From the NCBI GenBank assembly GCA_035326705.1, contig DAOLES010000001.1, positions 183,373-247,372 on the forward strand: a stretch of DNA of 64,000 nucleotides, written 5' to 3'. Position 1 is the stretch's first letter; every line of letters starts with the position of its first letter. The DNA comes from Oligoflexia bacterium. Lineage in GTDB: Bacteria > Bdellovibrionota_G > JALEGL01. This document shows, piece after piece, positions 1 to 7,684 of the stretch. The notes under the pieces are model-generated. The model did not search any database, was not told the origin of the DNA, and was given only the letters and a program-made list of their open reading frames with translations. The position numbers and the translations under genes were made by a program.

Positions 1-979
1 GATTATGATTACCTAAAATTTCATAGCAAGAGTCAAATAAGTGCATATTTTTTTTGATTGTATTTCTAATTAATTCTAACTCTCCTCCATAGCTTTCTAG
101 TTTTTCAAGAGAAGAGGGGTCAAAGTCTTCAGTGTAAATTTGTTTTCCTTTAAACTGAATATCTGTGTATTTGCTGTTTTTTTGCGATAATCCAGCACTT
201 TTATCAAGACTAGCCAAAACGGGAGTATTGAATAGGTTAGAGGACTTTTTAGATGGATTGTGGCTTTCAAAATACTGTGAAGTAAAGGCAAATGTTTCTG
301 TTTGCAGAATTTCTTGGTTAATTTGTTTTTTATATTGAACCGGTTGTTTAATAGACTGTAAACACATTTTTGCTTTTAAACTAAGTCTTGAGTTTTGTTG
401 ATTAACATACAATTCACATAGTTTTTTATATTCTGGAGATGAAAAATAAATAAATGTATCTAATATTCCCGCTGTATAACTTGGTTGATTAGACTTGGAT
501 AAAATATCAGTAATATTATTTTTAATAAAGTTGCTATCAATTGCTGATAAAACCCATAAAGCATCAAGCTTTTTTGATGAATTAGAATTGATTTGGAAGT
601 GATCAACCCAACTTTGTTCATCAATAACATTTCTGAAACTCCATAAAGTTTGAGCAACAATTATTTTTTCATTTTTATTGAGAAAAGCTGAGTTTTTTAA
701 GTAAATCAGTTGAGCTAAAGCCTGACTATCTGGAATTTGTGAAATAGCTTGTATGATAGATAACCTAACTGCTTTATTTTTTTGTTTTTTATAAGCGCTT
801 GCAAGGTGTGGAGCTACGGATCCATTAGAAATTTTTCCAAGCTGTATGGCTGAAGCAATTTTAATTTTATAGTCTGCATTGGAGTCTAATTTTTCTAATA
901 AAAGATCAATCTGGTTTTTTGAGTAAGCTGAATTGACAATAAGAAAAATAAAAATGATAAATATACTTATCTGCTTCAT
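1..979 (-). CDS. HEAT-repeat protein with AgmX/PglI-like C-terminus, partial
   Basis: This gene runs leftward off the window edge, so its 3' end is missing. Translating the minus strand from the ATG at 979 gives an unbroken frame of about 326 residues. A signal peptide is visible (MKQISIFIIFIFLIVNSAYS). Next comes an alpha-helical stretch with HEAT-like pairs, such as IKIASAIQLGKISNGSVAPH and VRLSIIQAISQIPDSQALAQ. A low-complexity linker follows. The last visible residues read IRNTIKKNMHLFDSCYEILG, which resembles the start of the AgmX/PglI C-terminal domain (motif IRxxVxxxxxxxxxCYE) of deltaproteobacterial periplasmic proteins. The ATG overlaps the stop of the upstream gene as ATGA, which supports both the start and co-transcription. 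The protein is probably a periplasmic or outer-membrane-associated scaffold. The domain naming is from memory of the families. Confidence 0.75.
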   Translation of the reverse strand, partial: MKQISIFIIFIFLIVNSAYSKNQIDLLLEKLDSNADYKIKIASAIQLGKISNGSVAPHLASAYKKQKNKAVRLSIIQAISQIPDSQALAQLIYLKNSAFLNKNEKIIVAQTLWSFRNVIDEQSWVDHFQINSNSSKKLDALWVLSAIDSNFIKNNITDILSKSNQPSYTAGILDTFIYFSSPEYKKLCELYVNQQNSRLSLKAKMCLQSIKQPVQYKKQINQEILQTETFAFTSQYFESHNPSKKSSNLFNTPVLASLDKSAGLSQKNSKYTDIQFKGKQIYTEDFDPSSLEKLESYGGELELIRNTIKKNMHLFDSCYEILGNHN

Positions 980-1326
980 AATTGAATATCTTTTTTTATG
1001 ATGCAATCTAGAGCAGTCATTAACTCTTGATGCATTTGTGAGTCTTTAAGCTGCTCAATATTTTGCGCATCATGATTCATCGCTGTGATTTCAAACTTAT
1101 TGTTCCCTATATTATAGTTTAGTTGATAAACGTATGGTATGTGCTGTTTATCATTGCAATAATGTAGTGTGACTACATACCTAGAGTTTATCATATTTAA
1201 TGGTCTGGTGTACCTAAAAAATTTTTGCTCATTGGTTTTTAAGTAACCTATAAGTATTTCTAGTTCAGAACTGTTTCTAAAAGGTATAATTTTAACATCA
1301 ATTTTTTCAATACTAAATTCCATCAT
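976..1326 (-). CDS. Conserved-looking protein of unknown function
   Basis: This 116-residue protein has no signal peptide and no membrane segment. The chain is rich in aromatic and beta-branched residues in the middle (YVVTLHYCNDKQHIPYVYQL), suggesting a small mixed alpha/beta fold. I do not recognise a family. It is the middle gene of a leftward three-gene operon. It starts 3 nt after the stop of the beta-barrel gene, and its own stop overlaps the ATG of the HEAT-repeat gene as ATGA. Two ATGs stand in tandem at the start (MMEF). Because both neighbours are exported envelope proteins and this one has no signal, a cytoplasmic regulatory or assembly role is possible, but that is only inference. 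Confidence 0.65.
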   Translation of the reverse strand: MMEFSIEKIDVKIIPFRNSSELEILIGYLKTNEQKFFRYTRPLNMINSRYVVTLHYCNDKQHIPYVYQLNYNIGNNKFEITAMNHDAQNIEQLKDSQMHQELMTALDCIIKKDIQL

Positions 1327-1329
1327 TTT

Positions 1330-1866
1330 TTAATACATATGCGCGTCTGAATAGTTTCTAAAATGAAGCGCCAAGCCATAACTATGCACTTTGTAATCTT
1401 CACCAGATAAAAAAGTTTGGTGAAAATTATAAAATGGACCAATTGAAAATGTTTTCTTTCGATCTAGTTTTAGACCTATGCTTCCCCCTAAATGTAAGCC
1501 AAATTTATCATCTTTGGCAAAATTAGTGTACTGAAAAGCACTTTGTAGGTCAAAATGAAACAGATTTTTTAAGAAATTAAATGATACTTGTGGCCCTAAT
1601 CCAGCTCTATGGATAGTAATATCGTCATGCTTAGAATAACTATACGGTGTGTTAAGCGCTAAAAAAGGTAAAAAGAAGTAGCTGATAGAAGCACCTAATT
1701 GATAATAGTTATTGTCTAAACTGTAAGTATTGGTCTTGCTTTGGGCCGCCGATGGTAGAAGGCTTAGACGTATTTCTCTAAAATTATTTTGATTTTGGGC
1801 ATAAGAGTTTAAAACAAAAACATAAGGTAAAGCTAATAAAAACAGATATTTGATTGAAAATCTCAT
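1330..1866 (-). CDS. Small outer-membrane beta-barrel protein
   Basis: This 178-residue protein starts with a clear signal peptide; cleavage is likely after NSYAQ near residue 24. The mature chain shows alternating hydrophobic/polar strands rich in Tyr, Phe and Gly (for example GLGPQVSFNFLKNLFHFDLQ and FGLHLGGSIGLKLDRKKTF), the pattern of an eight-stranded OmpX/OmpA-type barrel. The length fits that class. It ends near a C-terminal aromatic strand (YGLALHFRNY) but carries a short tail after it. It is the first gene of a leftward operon with the two genes downstream. The promoter should lie in the 101-nt gap to the divergent pseudouridine synthase gene. No specific function can be assigned. 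Confidence 0.65.
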   Translation of the reverse strand: MRFSIKYLFLLALPYVFVLNSYAQNQNNFREIRLSLLPSAAQSKTNTYSLDNNYYQLGASISYFFLPFLALNTPYSYSKHDDITIHRAGLGPQVSFNFLKNLFHFDLQSAFQYTNFAKDDKFGLHLGGSIGLKLDRKKTFSIGPFYNFHQTFLSGEDYKVHSYGLALHFRNYSDAHMY

Positions 1867-1967
1867 ATTTTGAATTATATCAGATTTATAATGTGGATCA
1901 ATATGTTCTATACTTTATTTAAACGCTGTTGTAGAACATAGCTCTAATAAAAAAGTGATAGATTGTT

Positions 1968-3014
1968 GTGAATGAGTTAGATCAAAATAATTATACAGTT
2001 TTGGAAAGTCAAAATGGTCAACGCTTAGATCATTTTTTAAATACAATATATTTGGATGTATCAAGATCGTATTTACAAAAAGAGCTTATTCAAGCTGGTA
2101 ATGTTTTGGTTAATGATAAGCCAGTAGTAAAAAAGAGTTTTGTACTGTTTGCTGGCGATCAGATAAAAATTCTATCTTTTGTACATCCAGAAAGTAGAAA
2201 AATAGAAGCAAATACAACGCTTAAAGTGAGTTCCTTGTATAGCGATGAAAACTTTGTTGTATACAATAAACCCAAAAAATTAGCGACTCATCCAAACCGA
2301 TATGATGATAAGACTACCTTAGCCAACTATTTTATTGCTGAATATCCAAACGCCATAAACGTTGGAGAAAATGCTTTGAGGCCAGGTGTCGTTCATCGTT
2401 TAGATACAGATACTTCAGGGTGTATTATTTTTGCTAAAACTCAGGAAGCGTATACGCACTTTAGAACCTTATTCAATGAACGAAAAGTGTATAAATTGTA
2501 TTTAGCAGTTGTTATAGGTAAAACACCACAAAAAGGGCTCATAGATAGTGATTTAGCCCACCATCAAAAAAATACTCGTAAAATGGTTAATGTTTTAAAT
2601 GAAGACTCATTTTATAGAGGGCAGAAAAAAAATGCTGTGACGGCATATCATGTTTTAGCTCAGAACAATGATTACTCTTTACTATTGGTAAAAACTTTTA
2701 CTGGTAGAATGCATCAAATTAGAGTGCATTTAAGTGGCTTAGGTTATCCCTTAATAGGGGATAAAATTTATCAAAAGAGGCAAGATCAATATAAAGATGT
2801 TGCTGGAGAAAAGCAACATTGTTTACATGCATACCTTTTAGGATTTAACAGTCCTAAGTTTAACAAAAAAATATTTCAGGCAGAAATTCCAGAGTATTTT
2901 AGAAATATTTTATTAAAAACTAAGCTTACCTATAAAACAATTAACTCTCAGCTTCTTTTTCTTTCAATACAGGAATTTTTAGACTCTCTCCCTTTTGTAG
3001 ACCAAGATGTTTAA
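1968..3014 (+). CDS. RluA-family rRNA pseudouridine synthase
   Basis: The protein isomerises specific uridines of ribosomal RNA to pseudouridine in the cytoplasm. The 348-residue chain has an N-terminal S4 RNA-binding domain (about residues 15-75, QRLDHFLNTIYLDVSRSYLQ). The RluA catalytic domain carries the signature HRLDTDTSG at 143-151, in which Asp146 is the catalytic residue. The RluA motif III region appears as FTGRMHQIRVHLSGLGYPLI. Domain order and length match RluD-type enzymes (about 320-330 aa); which uridines it modifies cannot be read from the sequence. The C-terminal tail after residue 325 overlaps the 3' end of the convergent transglycosylase gene by 74 nt. Confidence 0.9.
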   Translation: MNELDQNNYTVLESQNGQRLDHFLNTIYLDVSRSYLQKELIQAGNVLVNDKPVVKKSFVLFAGDQIKILSFVHPESRKIEANTTLKVSSLYSDENFVVYNKPKKLATHPNRYDDKTTLANYFIAEYPNAINVGENALRPGVVHRLDTDTSGCIIFAKTQEAYTHFRTLFNERKVYKLYLAVVIGKTPQKGLIDSDLAHHQKNTRKMVNVLNEDSFYRGQKKNAVTAYHVLAQNNDYSLLLVKTFTGRMHQIRVHLSGLGYPLIGDKIYQKRQDQYKDVAGEKQHCLHAYLLGFNSPKFNKKIFQAEIPEYFRNILLKTKLTYKTINSQLLFLSIQEFLDSLPFVDQDV

Positions 3015-5025
3015 TTTCAGGGTTAAAACGTCTAATTAACCAAGTTGGAACTTTGAACTTTTTACTGATCATGCTTAAATTATCACCACTTTCTACAGTG
3101 TAATGTTGAAGTTCAGTGATAATAAAGTGCTCATTAAAGCGATCGTGTAAACTTTTATGAAAATCAATGCGATTACTCTCAAATGCTTTGATTTTAGCTG
3201 CAGCTTGACTTTCATTGATTGGAAGGTAAATTTTTTCATCAATAACAATATTACTGTTTGGCATTTTGTTGAGCATACGTAGACTTGCAGTATTAGGTAA
3301 TTTTAGCCACTCCGCATAATGACCCAGAGTTTCTTCAGATTCTACATGGATCGAGTAGTACATGACATTATTACGTTTCTCTTGTTCAATAAATAAGCTT
3401 TCACCTATGCCTTCAGCATATAAAGTCTCTTCAATTGATGCGTCCATAGGCCCTTGTTCTTTTTTAATTGCAAGTTTAGGAGGTAAAGGCGGACCAATAA
3501 ATTCTACGCTTGCAATAGGGGCTTCATTTTTAACAGACTTAATATTCTCTGAGGGTTCAATTTTTGGAGCTGAGCTTTCCATCTTAGGTTGTTCAGTATT
3601 TTCAGAGCTCACAGCAACTACAGAAGGTATTCTTTGTCGACTGGGAATGGTGATGATTTGTCCAACTCTAATTAAACCTCGTCGGCCTAAAGCATTTTCA
3701 TCGATAAGTTCTTTACAGCTTATGTTAAATTCTCTGGCAATTCCACAGGCAGTATCACCTGCGGCCACTTTATATTTTTGCTCTAAAAGTAACTTATCAA
3801 CAAAAGGATGGCGCCAGTAGTCTTCTAGAACAGCTGGTGTGATGTTTAGACGAGTGGGTAGGTAAATAGATGTACCTTCAGGGATATTTCTTTTACCCTT
3901 AATAACTCCATTTGTAAGTACTGGGTTGAGTTGTTTAAATTCTTCTAAATCAACATTAAAAAATTCAGTAATATGTTCAGCTGAACGTATTTCTTTTAAC
4001 GTGAATTTATTTTTTACCATTGGGTAGCTAGCTTGATCATTATTGATATGAGGAAAGTACTTTTGTCGGTTGATAGCAACATAACGTGCAGCTAAAAATG
4101 AACTGTAAAAATTTTGAACAGCGACACCGGATCTTCTACTAGTATAAGCTTCTAAAACCTTGCCGTAATCCAAACCAACATCGCGCAACATTTTTTTTGC
4201 TCCACCTACACCATAATTGTAAGAAGTTATAATGTAAGGCCCTAATTGATTATTAGACCCAAAGCCTAAGTTAATTAAATAGTTATCTAGGATTTCTTGA
4301 GAATTTTTTAAATATTTTGCGGCGCCTATTGTTGCTAAAATGGGGTCAAAACGTTCATCTATAGAGGCATTGACTTGTAAACCTAATCGTCTAGCTGTTG
4401 CGGGCATGATTTGCCATAAGCCTGCAGCACCAACTCTTGAGTAAGCCTTTGGATTATAAGCAGATTCTACAAAAGGTAAATATTGGATATCCAAAGAAAC
4501 ATTGTGCTCTAACAATATTTTTTCAATGTGATTTTTATACTGATTGTATATTTTTAAGCCTTGCTCAAAGCGAGTTTTATTGCCATTTTGACAGCGAACC
4601 CTTTGTGCAGAATCCAAAATATCTGAAATTGGGCTGTCTTTAAAGTTATCGTAAAGTATTTCTTGTTCTGGACTCAAAGTTTTTTTTTGAGAAAGGGTAG
4701 AATGTAAAGCATAGAGAGCTTTTTCAACTCGGGTTCTTTCTTTCTCAATGATGTGATAGTCATGGTTATTTTTTCTGATACAGCCAATATCAGTATCTAA
4801 GGTTGAAAAAACTCTAGAGGGTACTTTAGAGTCATGAAAAACTACTTGGTCTGAACCATATTTAGAAAAGACTGCAACCCAAAAAGTAACTCTATCTTTT
4901 ATACTTTCAGGGCAGGGAAAGTCTTGACTGCACTGTAAGTTTAAATTGGTCTCATAGTATGGATTAGAGTAGAGAACTCCAAACCAAAGCAACACTAAAA
5001 AAAATATATTTTTACAAATTGGCAT
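2941..5025 (-). CDS. mltD: MltD-like membrane-bound lytic transglycosylase with LysM domains
   Basis: This enzyme cleaves the glycan strands of peptidoglycan, forming 1,6-anhydro-muramic ends. The 694-residue chain begins with a short hydrophobic signal (VLLWFGVLYS); no lipobox Cys is evident, unlike E. coli MltD. The SLT domain spans about residues 170-320. Its catalytic Glu lies in PFVESAYNP (Glu187), followed by GAAGLWQIMPATA and the SYNYG motif. One LysM domain is at about 418-461 (YKVAAGDTACGIAREFNIS), another at about 645-690 (YTVESGDNLSMISKKFKVP). A degenerate LysM may lie near 565-605, after a Pro/Glu-rich linker. The gene is divergent from kbl and overlaps the end of the pseudouridine synthase gene. 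Confidence 0.88.
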   Translation of the reverse strand: MPICKNIFFLVLLWFGVLYSNPYYETNLNLQCSQDFPCPESIKDRVTFWVAVFSKYGSDQVVFHDSKVPSRVFSTLDTDIGCIRKNNHDYHIIEKERTRVEKALYALHSTLSQKKTLSPEQEILYDNFKDSPISDILDSAQRVRCQNGNKTRFEQGLKIYNQYKNHIEKILLEHNVSLDIQYLPFVESAYNPKAYSRVGAAGLWQIMPATARRLGLQVNASIDERFDPILATIGAAKYLKNSQEILDNYLINLGFGSNNQLGPYIITSYNYGVGGAKKMLRDVGLDYGKVLEAYTSRRSGVAVQNFYSSFLAARYVAINRQKYFPHINNDQASYPMVKNKFTLKEIRSAEHITEFFNVDLEEFKQLNPVLTNGVIKGKRNIPEGTSIYLPTRLNITPAVLEDYWRHPFVDKLLLEQKYKVAAGDTACGIAREFNISCKELIDENALGRRGLIRVGQIITIPSRQRIPSVVAVSSENTEQPKMESSAPKIEPSENIKSVKNEAPIASVEFIGPPLPPKLAIKKEQGPMDASIEETLYAEGIGESLFIEQEKRNNVMYYSIHVESEETLGHYAEWLKLPNTASLRMLNKMPNSNIVIDEKIYLPINESQAAAKIKAFESNRIDFHKSLHDRFNEHFIITELQHYTVESGDNLSMISKKFKVPTWLIRRFNPEIKHLGLQKGESLKIPVLKEKEAES

Positions 5026-5081
5026 AGATTATAGTACGTACCCATATTGTAACATGTAAAAAGCAAACATTTGGAGAAATA

Positions 5082-6260
5082 ATGACATTTAATGAAAAAA
5101 TTTCTAATTACATTCATCAACTTAAGGAAAAAGGTGAGTATAAACGCATACAAACTTTATTATCTGCTCAGGATGCACAAGTTGAAATGAAAGGCTATGA
5201 TAAAGTTATGGTATTTTCTTCAAATAACTATTTAGGTTTGGCTAATGAAAGCTCAGTCAAAGATGCCATGAAGAAAAGTATTGATGTTTATGGCGCAGGC
5301 ACAGCATCAGTAAGGTTTATATGCGGGACTTTAGGAATTCATCAGCAATTAGAACAAGCTACAGCGGACTTGGTTGGAACAGAAGCTGCAACTACATATG
5401 CTTCTTGTTGGAATGCAAACGAGGCTGTATTTCAAACATTATTTGGTGAAGGAGATATTCTAATTTCAGATGCTTTGAATCATGCTTCTATTATTGATGG
5501 TATGCGTTTGGCAAAAAAAGTTGATAAGAAAGTTTATCAACACAGTGATATGAATCATTTGGAAAATATTTTAAAAGAGTCTTCTGCTTATGAGAATAGG
5601 GTTATTATTACAGATGGTGTGTTTTCTATGGAAGGAGATATTGCTAAGTTACCTGAAATCATTGCTTTGGCAAAAAAATACAATGCTATTATTGTTATAG
5701 ATGACTCGCATTCAACCGGTGTTTTAGGTGCAACAGGAAGAGGTACGGCGGAACATTTTGATTTAATGGGGCAAGTTGATATTATCACAGGCACGTATGG
5801 TAAAGCTTTAGGTGGCGCCGCAGGGGGTTTTATAGCTGGTAAAAAAGATGTTGTAGACTACTGTGTTCAGCAATCCCGACCGCAACTATTTTCAAACGCT
5901 TTACCTCCTGCTGTAGCCGCAAGTGCATTGCAAGCAATTCAAATTCTTGTTAGAGAACCAGAAAGAGTAGAAAAACTTAGGAATAATGCTAAATATTTTA
6001 GACGTCGTATCAAAGATAAAGGCTTAAATCCTTTGGAAGGGGATACACCCATTGTGCCTATTATTGTTGGCGAAACCTCATTAGCCATAAAAATGAGTGA
6101 GCGTTTACTAGAAGAAGGTTTATTTGTTACAGGCTTTGGATTTCCTGTTGTTCCCAAAGGTGAGGCACGTTTAAGAATACAAATTTCTTCAGCACATAAT
6201 AAAGAATTGATGGATCAAGCCATTGAAAAAATAGCAAATGTTTATGCGCAACTTAACTAA
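5082..6260 (+). CDS. kbl: Glycine C-acetyltransferase (2-amino-3-ketobutyrate CoA ligase)
   Basis: This PLP enzyme of the alpha-oxoamine synthase family converts 2-amino-3-ketobutyrate and CoA to glycine and acetyl-CoA, the second step of threonine degradation. At 392 residues the length matches E. coli Kbl. Diagnostic stretches are SSNNYLGLAN, ASVRFICGT, DALNHASIIDG, DDSHSTGVLG and the PLP lysine in TGTYGKALGGA (Lys241). The stretch SVRFICGT and the C-terminal FPVVPKGEARLRIQ favour Kbl over BioF, although a serine- or alanine-using relative cannot be excluded. A strong ribosome site (TTTGGAG) lies upstream of the ATG. Threonine dehydrogenase (tdh), its usual partner, is not adjacent and is not seen in this window. 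Confidence 0.88.
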   Translation: MTFNEKISNYIHQLKEKGEYKRIQTLLSAQDAQVEMKGYDKVMVFSSNNYLGLANESSVKDAMKKSIDVYGAGTASVRFICGTLGIHQQLEQATADLVGTEAATTYASCWNANEAVFQTLFGEGDILISDALNHASIIDGMRLAKKVDKKVYQHSDMNHLENILKESSAYENRVIITDGVFSMEGDIAKLPEIIALAKKYNAIIVIDDSHSTGVLGATGRGTAEHFDLMGQVDIITGTYGKALGGAAGGFIAGKKDVVDYCVQQSRPQLFSNALPPAVAASALQAIQILVREPERVEKLRNNAKYFRRRIKDKGLNPLEGDTPIVPIIVGETSLAIKMSERLLEEGLFVTGFGFPVVPKGEARLRIQISSAHNKELMDQAIEKIANVYAQLN

Positions 6261-6382
6261 AAAAAAGTTTGCTTGGTTTTTAAGTACAGACTATTTGCTG
6301 AAAAACCCAGTTAATTTATAGTGCTTAAAAATTCTGAGTAGATTAATTTTTTAAATTTTAGAGATAGTGTTTTAAATTGAAG

Positions 6383-6487
6383 TAGTAACAAGAGAAAAAA
6401 ACAATTTCTACCAACTCAGACAGTTGCTTGGCTTTGTCAAGCAAAACCCGCTGCACGAAATCTGTTTTTTCTCTTAAGGCGTTACTA
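6383..6487. repeat. Long imperfect inverted repeat, possible structured RNA or bidirectional terminator
   Basis: This element fills the 287-nt gap between two converging genes. Outer arms TAGTAAC (6383-6389) and GTTACTA (6481-6487) pair perfectly. Inside them AAGAGAAAAAA (6390-6400) pairs with TTTTTTCTCTT (6465-6475), and ATTTC pairs with GAAAT. The apical part holds a perfect 7-bp hairpin, TTGCTTG (6424-6430) with CAAGCAA (6438-6444), overlapping a competing 5-bp hairpin CAACT/AGTTG. No open reading frame crosses it. It could be a noncoding RNA, a bidirectional terminator, or a short MITE-like element; no second copy was noticed in the window. Confidence 0.5.
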
Positions 6488-6547
6488 TGTAAACTTAAAA
6501 TACTATGGTTGAAGTATAGCGGTTTAGTTAGATTTTTTAAATAAACT

Positions 6548-7549
6548 TTATTTTTGGGCTAATGCAATGTACCAGACTTTTTCTGATATAAAATATAAGA
6601 TGGCTTGATTGTCTTTTCCTTTAGAAAAATAAGTTTTAAAGTCAGCAGTATTTTCTTCTTCAGGTGTAAAAGTAAAAGCATTTTCTTGTTTTAGTGCTAA
6701 GTCAATATTTTGTATTACCAGGTCAGTGTTTGAATTTTCTTCTTGGTTGAAGGTGCTTAGGCTAGCCGTTTGATTGTTGCAAAAACTTTTAAATTTAGGG
6801 GATAGGGCATAAATATCATATTTCTTGTCTTTGTATAAAGCTGCGCTTACTGGCTGAGCTTTAAGTGCGCTGAATAGTTCTGAGTTAAATCGTAAAAGAT
6901 ACAAATCAGATCGATAGGTTTCATCACTATCTTCACAAAACTCATTGATTGAGCAATTCTGTAAACCAAATTCAGGTGAAGAGACAGAAATATAAAATTC
7001 AGTATCAATGTCATTTTCTGACGTATAACGGAAGCTTTCACCATCTTGGGTTAATTGATCTTGTGGCACAGAAAAGCTCTGGCCAATAAAGGAGTTATTA
7101 TCGTTTTTAAAAGCAGGGCTTAAGCTGTAAATACCTTCTTTATTTCTATTTAAGTACATTGGGCCATAGTCAATTGATATAACGGATGCTTTTTCTCCGG
7201 GTTCTAGGCCTCCTCGTCTTCCAGTCTGTCTTCTTCTAGCTTCAGCCAATTCTGAAACACTTGAATTTCCATTGTCTTGAAGATTTTGCTGTCTATCATC
7301 ATCAGTAGGAGGGGTGCTTTCTTGTTCTTTATAGTTGCAGGTCGTAGAAAGTGCAATATTAAGCCTGATCATATCCTCTGTTTTTGAGTCGTCTGTGGTT
7401 TTGTCTTCTTTACTAACAGGGTTTTCGGGTAAGTTGAGTTGTCCTGGTGTTATAGGAGCATTGAGGTCTACTTGTATTTTATCGGGTGTACAAAATACAA
7501 GACTTAAAAGACATAGATAAATTAAGCTGTTTAAATAAATTTTATACAC
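6548..7549 (-). CDS. Lipoprotein of unknown function
   Basis: This is a 333-residue protein with a lipoprotein signal; the lipobox LVFC puts the modified Cys at about residue 20. The region just after it is Pro/Asp/Lys-rich and unstructured, consistent with a tether. A basic stretch ARRRQTGRRGG lies near residue 105. The C-terminal two thirds looks beta-rich, with no domain I recognise. The first codon is a GTG at 7549 with no good ribosome site, and it sits in the arm of a small hairpin (7544-7560). No closer start keeps the whole signal peptide. It stands alone, facing kbl, with the inverted-repeat element between them. Confidence 0.65.
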   Translation of the reverse strand: MYKIYLNSLIYLCLLSLVFCTPDKIQVDLNAPITPGQLNLPENPVSKEDKTTDDSKTEDMIRLNIALSTTCNYKEQESTPPTDDDRQQNLQDNGNSSVSELAEARRRQTGRRGGLEPGEKASVISIDYGPMYLNRNKEGIYSLSPAFKNDNNSFIGQSFSVPQDQLTQDGESFRYTSENDIDTEFYISVSSPEFGLQNCSINEFCEDSDETYRSDLYLLRFNSELFSALKAQPVSAALYKDKKYDIYALSPKFKSFCNNQTASLSTFNQEENSNTDLVIQNIDLALKQENAFTFTPEEENTADFKTYFSKGKDNQAILYFISEKVWYIALAQK

Positions 7550-7560
7550 TTCAGGTGTAT
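7544..7560 (-). promoter_or_regulatory. Hairpin covering the GTG start of the lipoprotein gene
   Basis: ATACAC (7544-7549) and GTGTAT (7555-7560) form a perfect 6-bp inverted repeat with a 5-nt spacer. Read on the minus strand, the GTG start codon of the lipoprotein gene lies in the downstream arm, so the start would be paired in the mRNA. The same element could instead be a small protein-binding operator. Confidence 0.3.
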
Positions 7561-7684
7561 TATATGTATTTTAGGATGCATTGCAACACTTTTTTTAGCT
7601 TTAAACTACTGTAAACACACTATTTTTAAAAAATAATACAAGATTAGGTAGACAATCATGACGTTTTGTTAGAATGTTCTGCCT

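Noticed and set aside
3362..3820. A 152-residue rightward frame inside the transglycosylase gene
   Set aside because: It lies wholly antisense to conserved LysM and linker coding sequence, and reads as a shadow frame.
6383..6487. 6S RNA or SRP RNA
   Set aside because: It is too short for 6S RNA and lacks the conserved SRP tetraloop region; only a generic inverted repeat can be supported.
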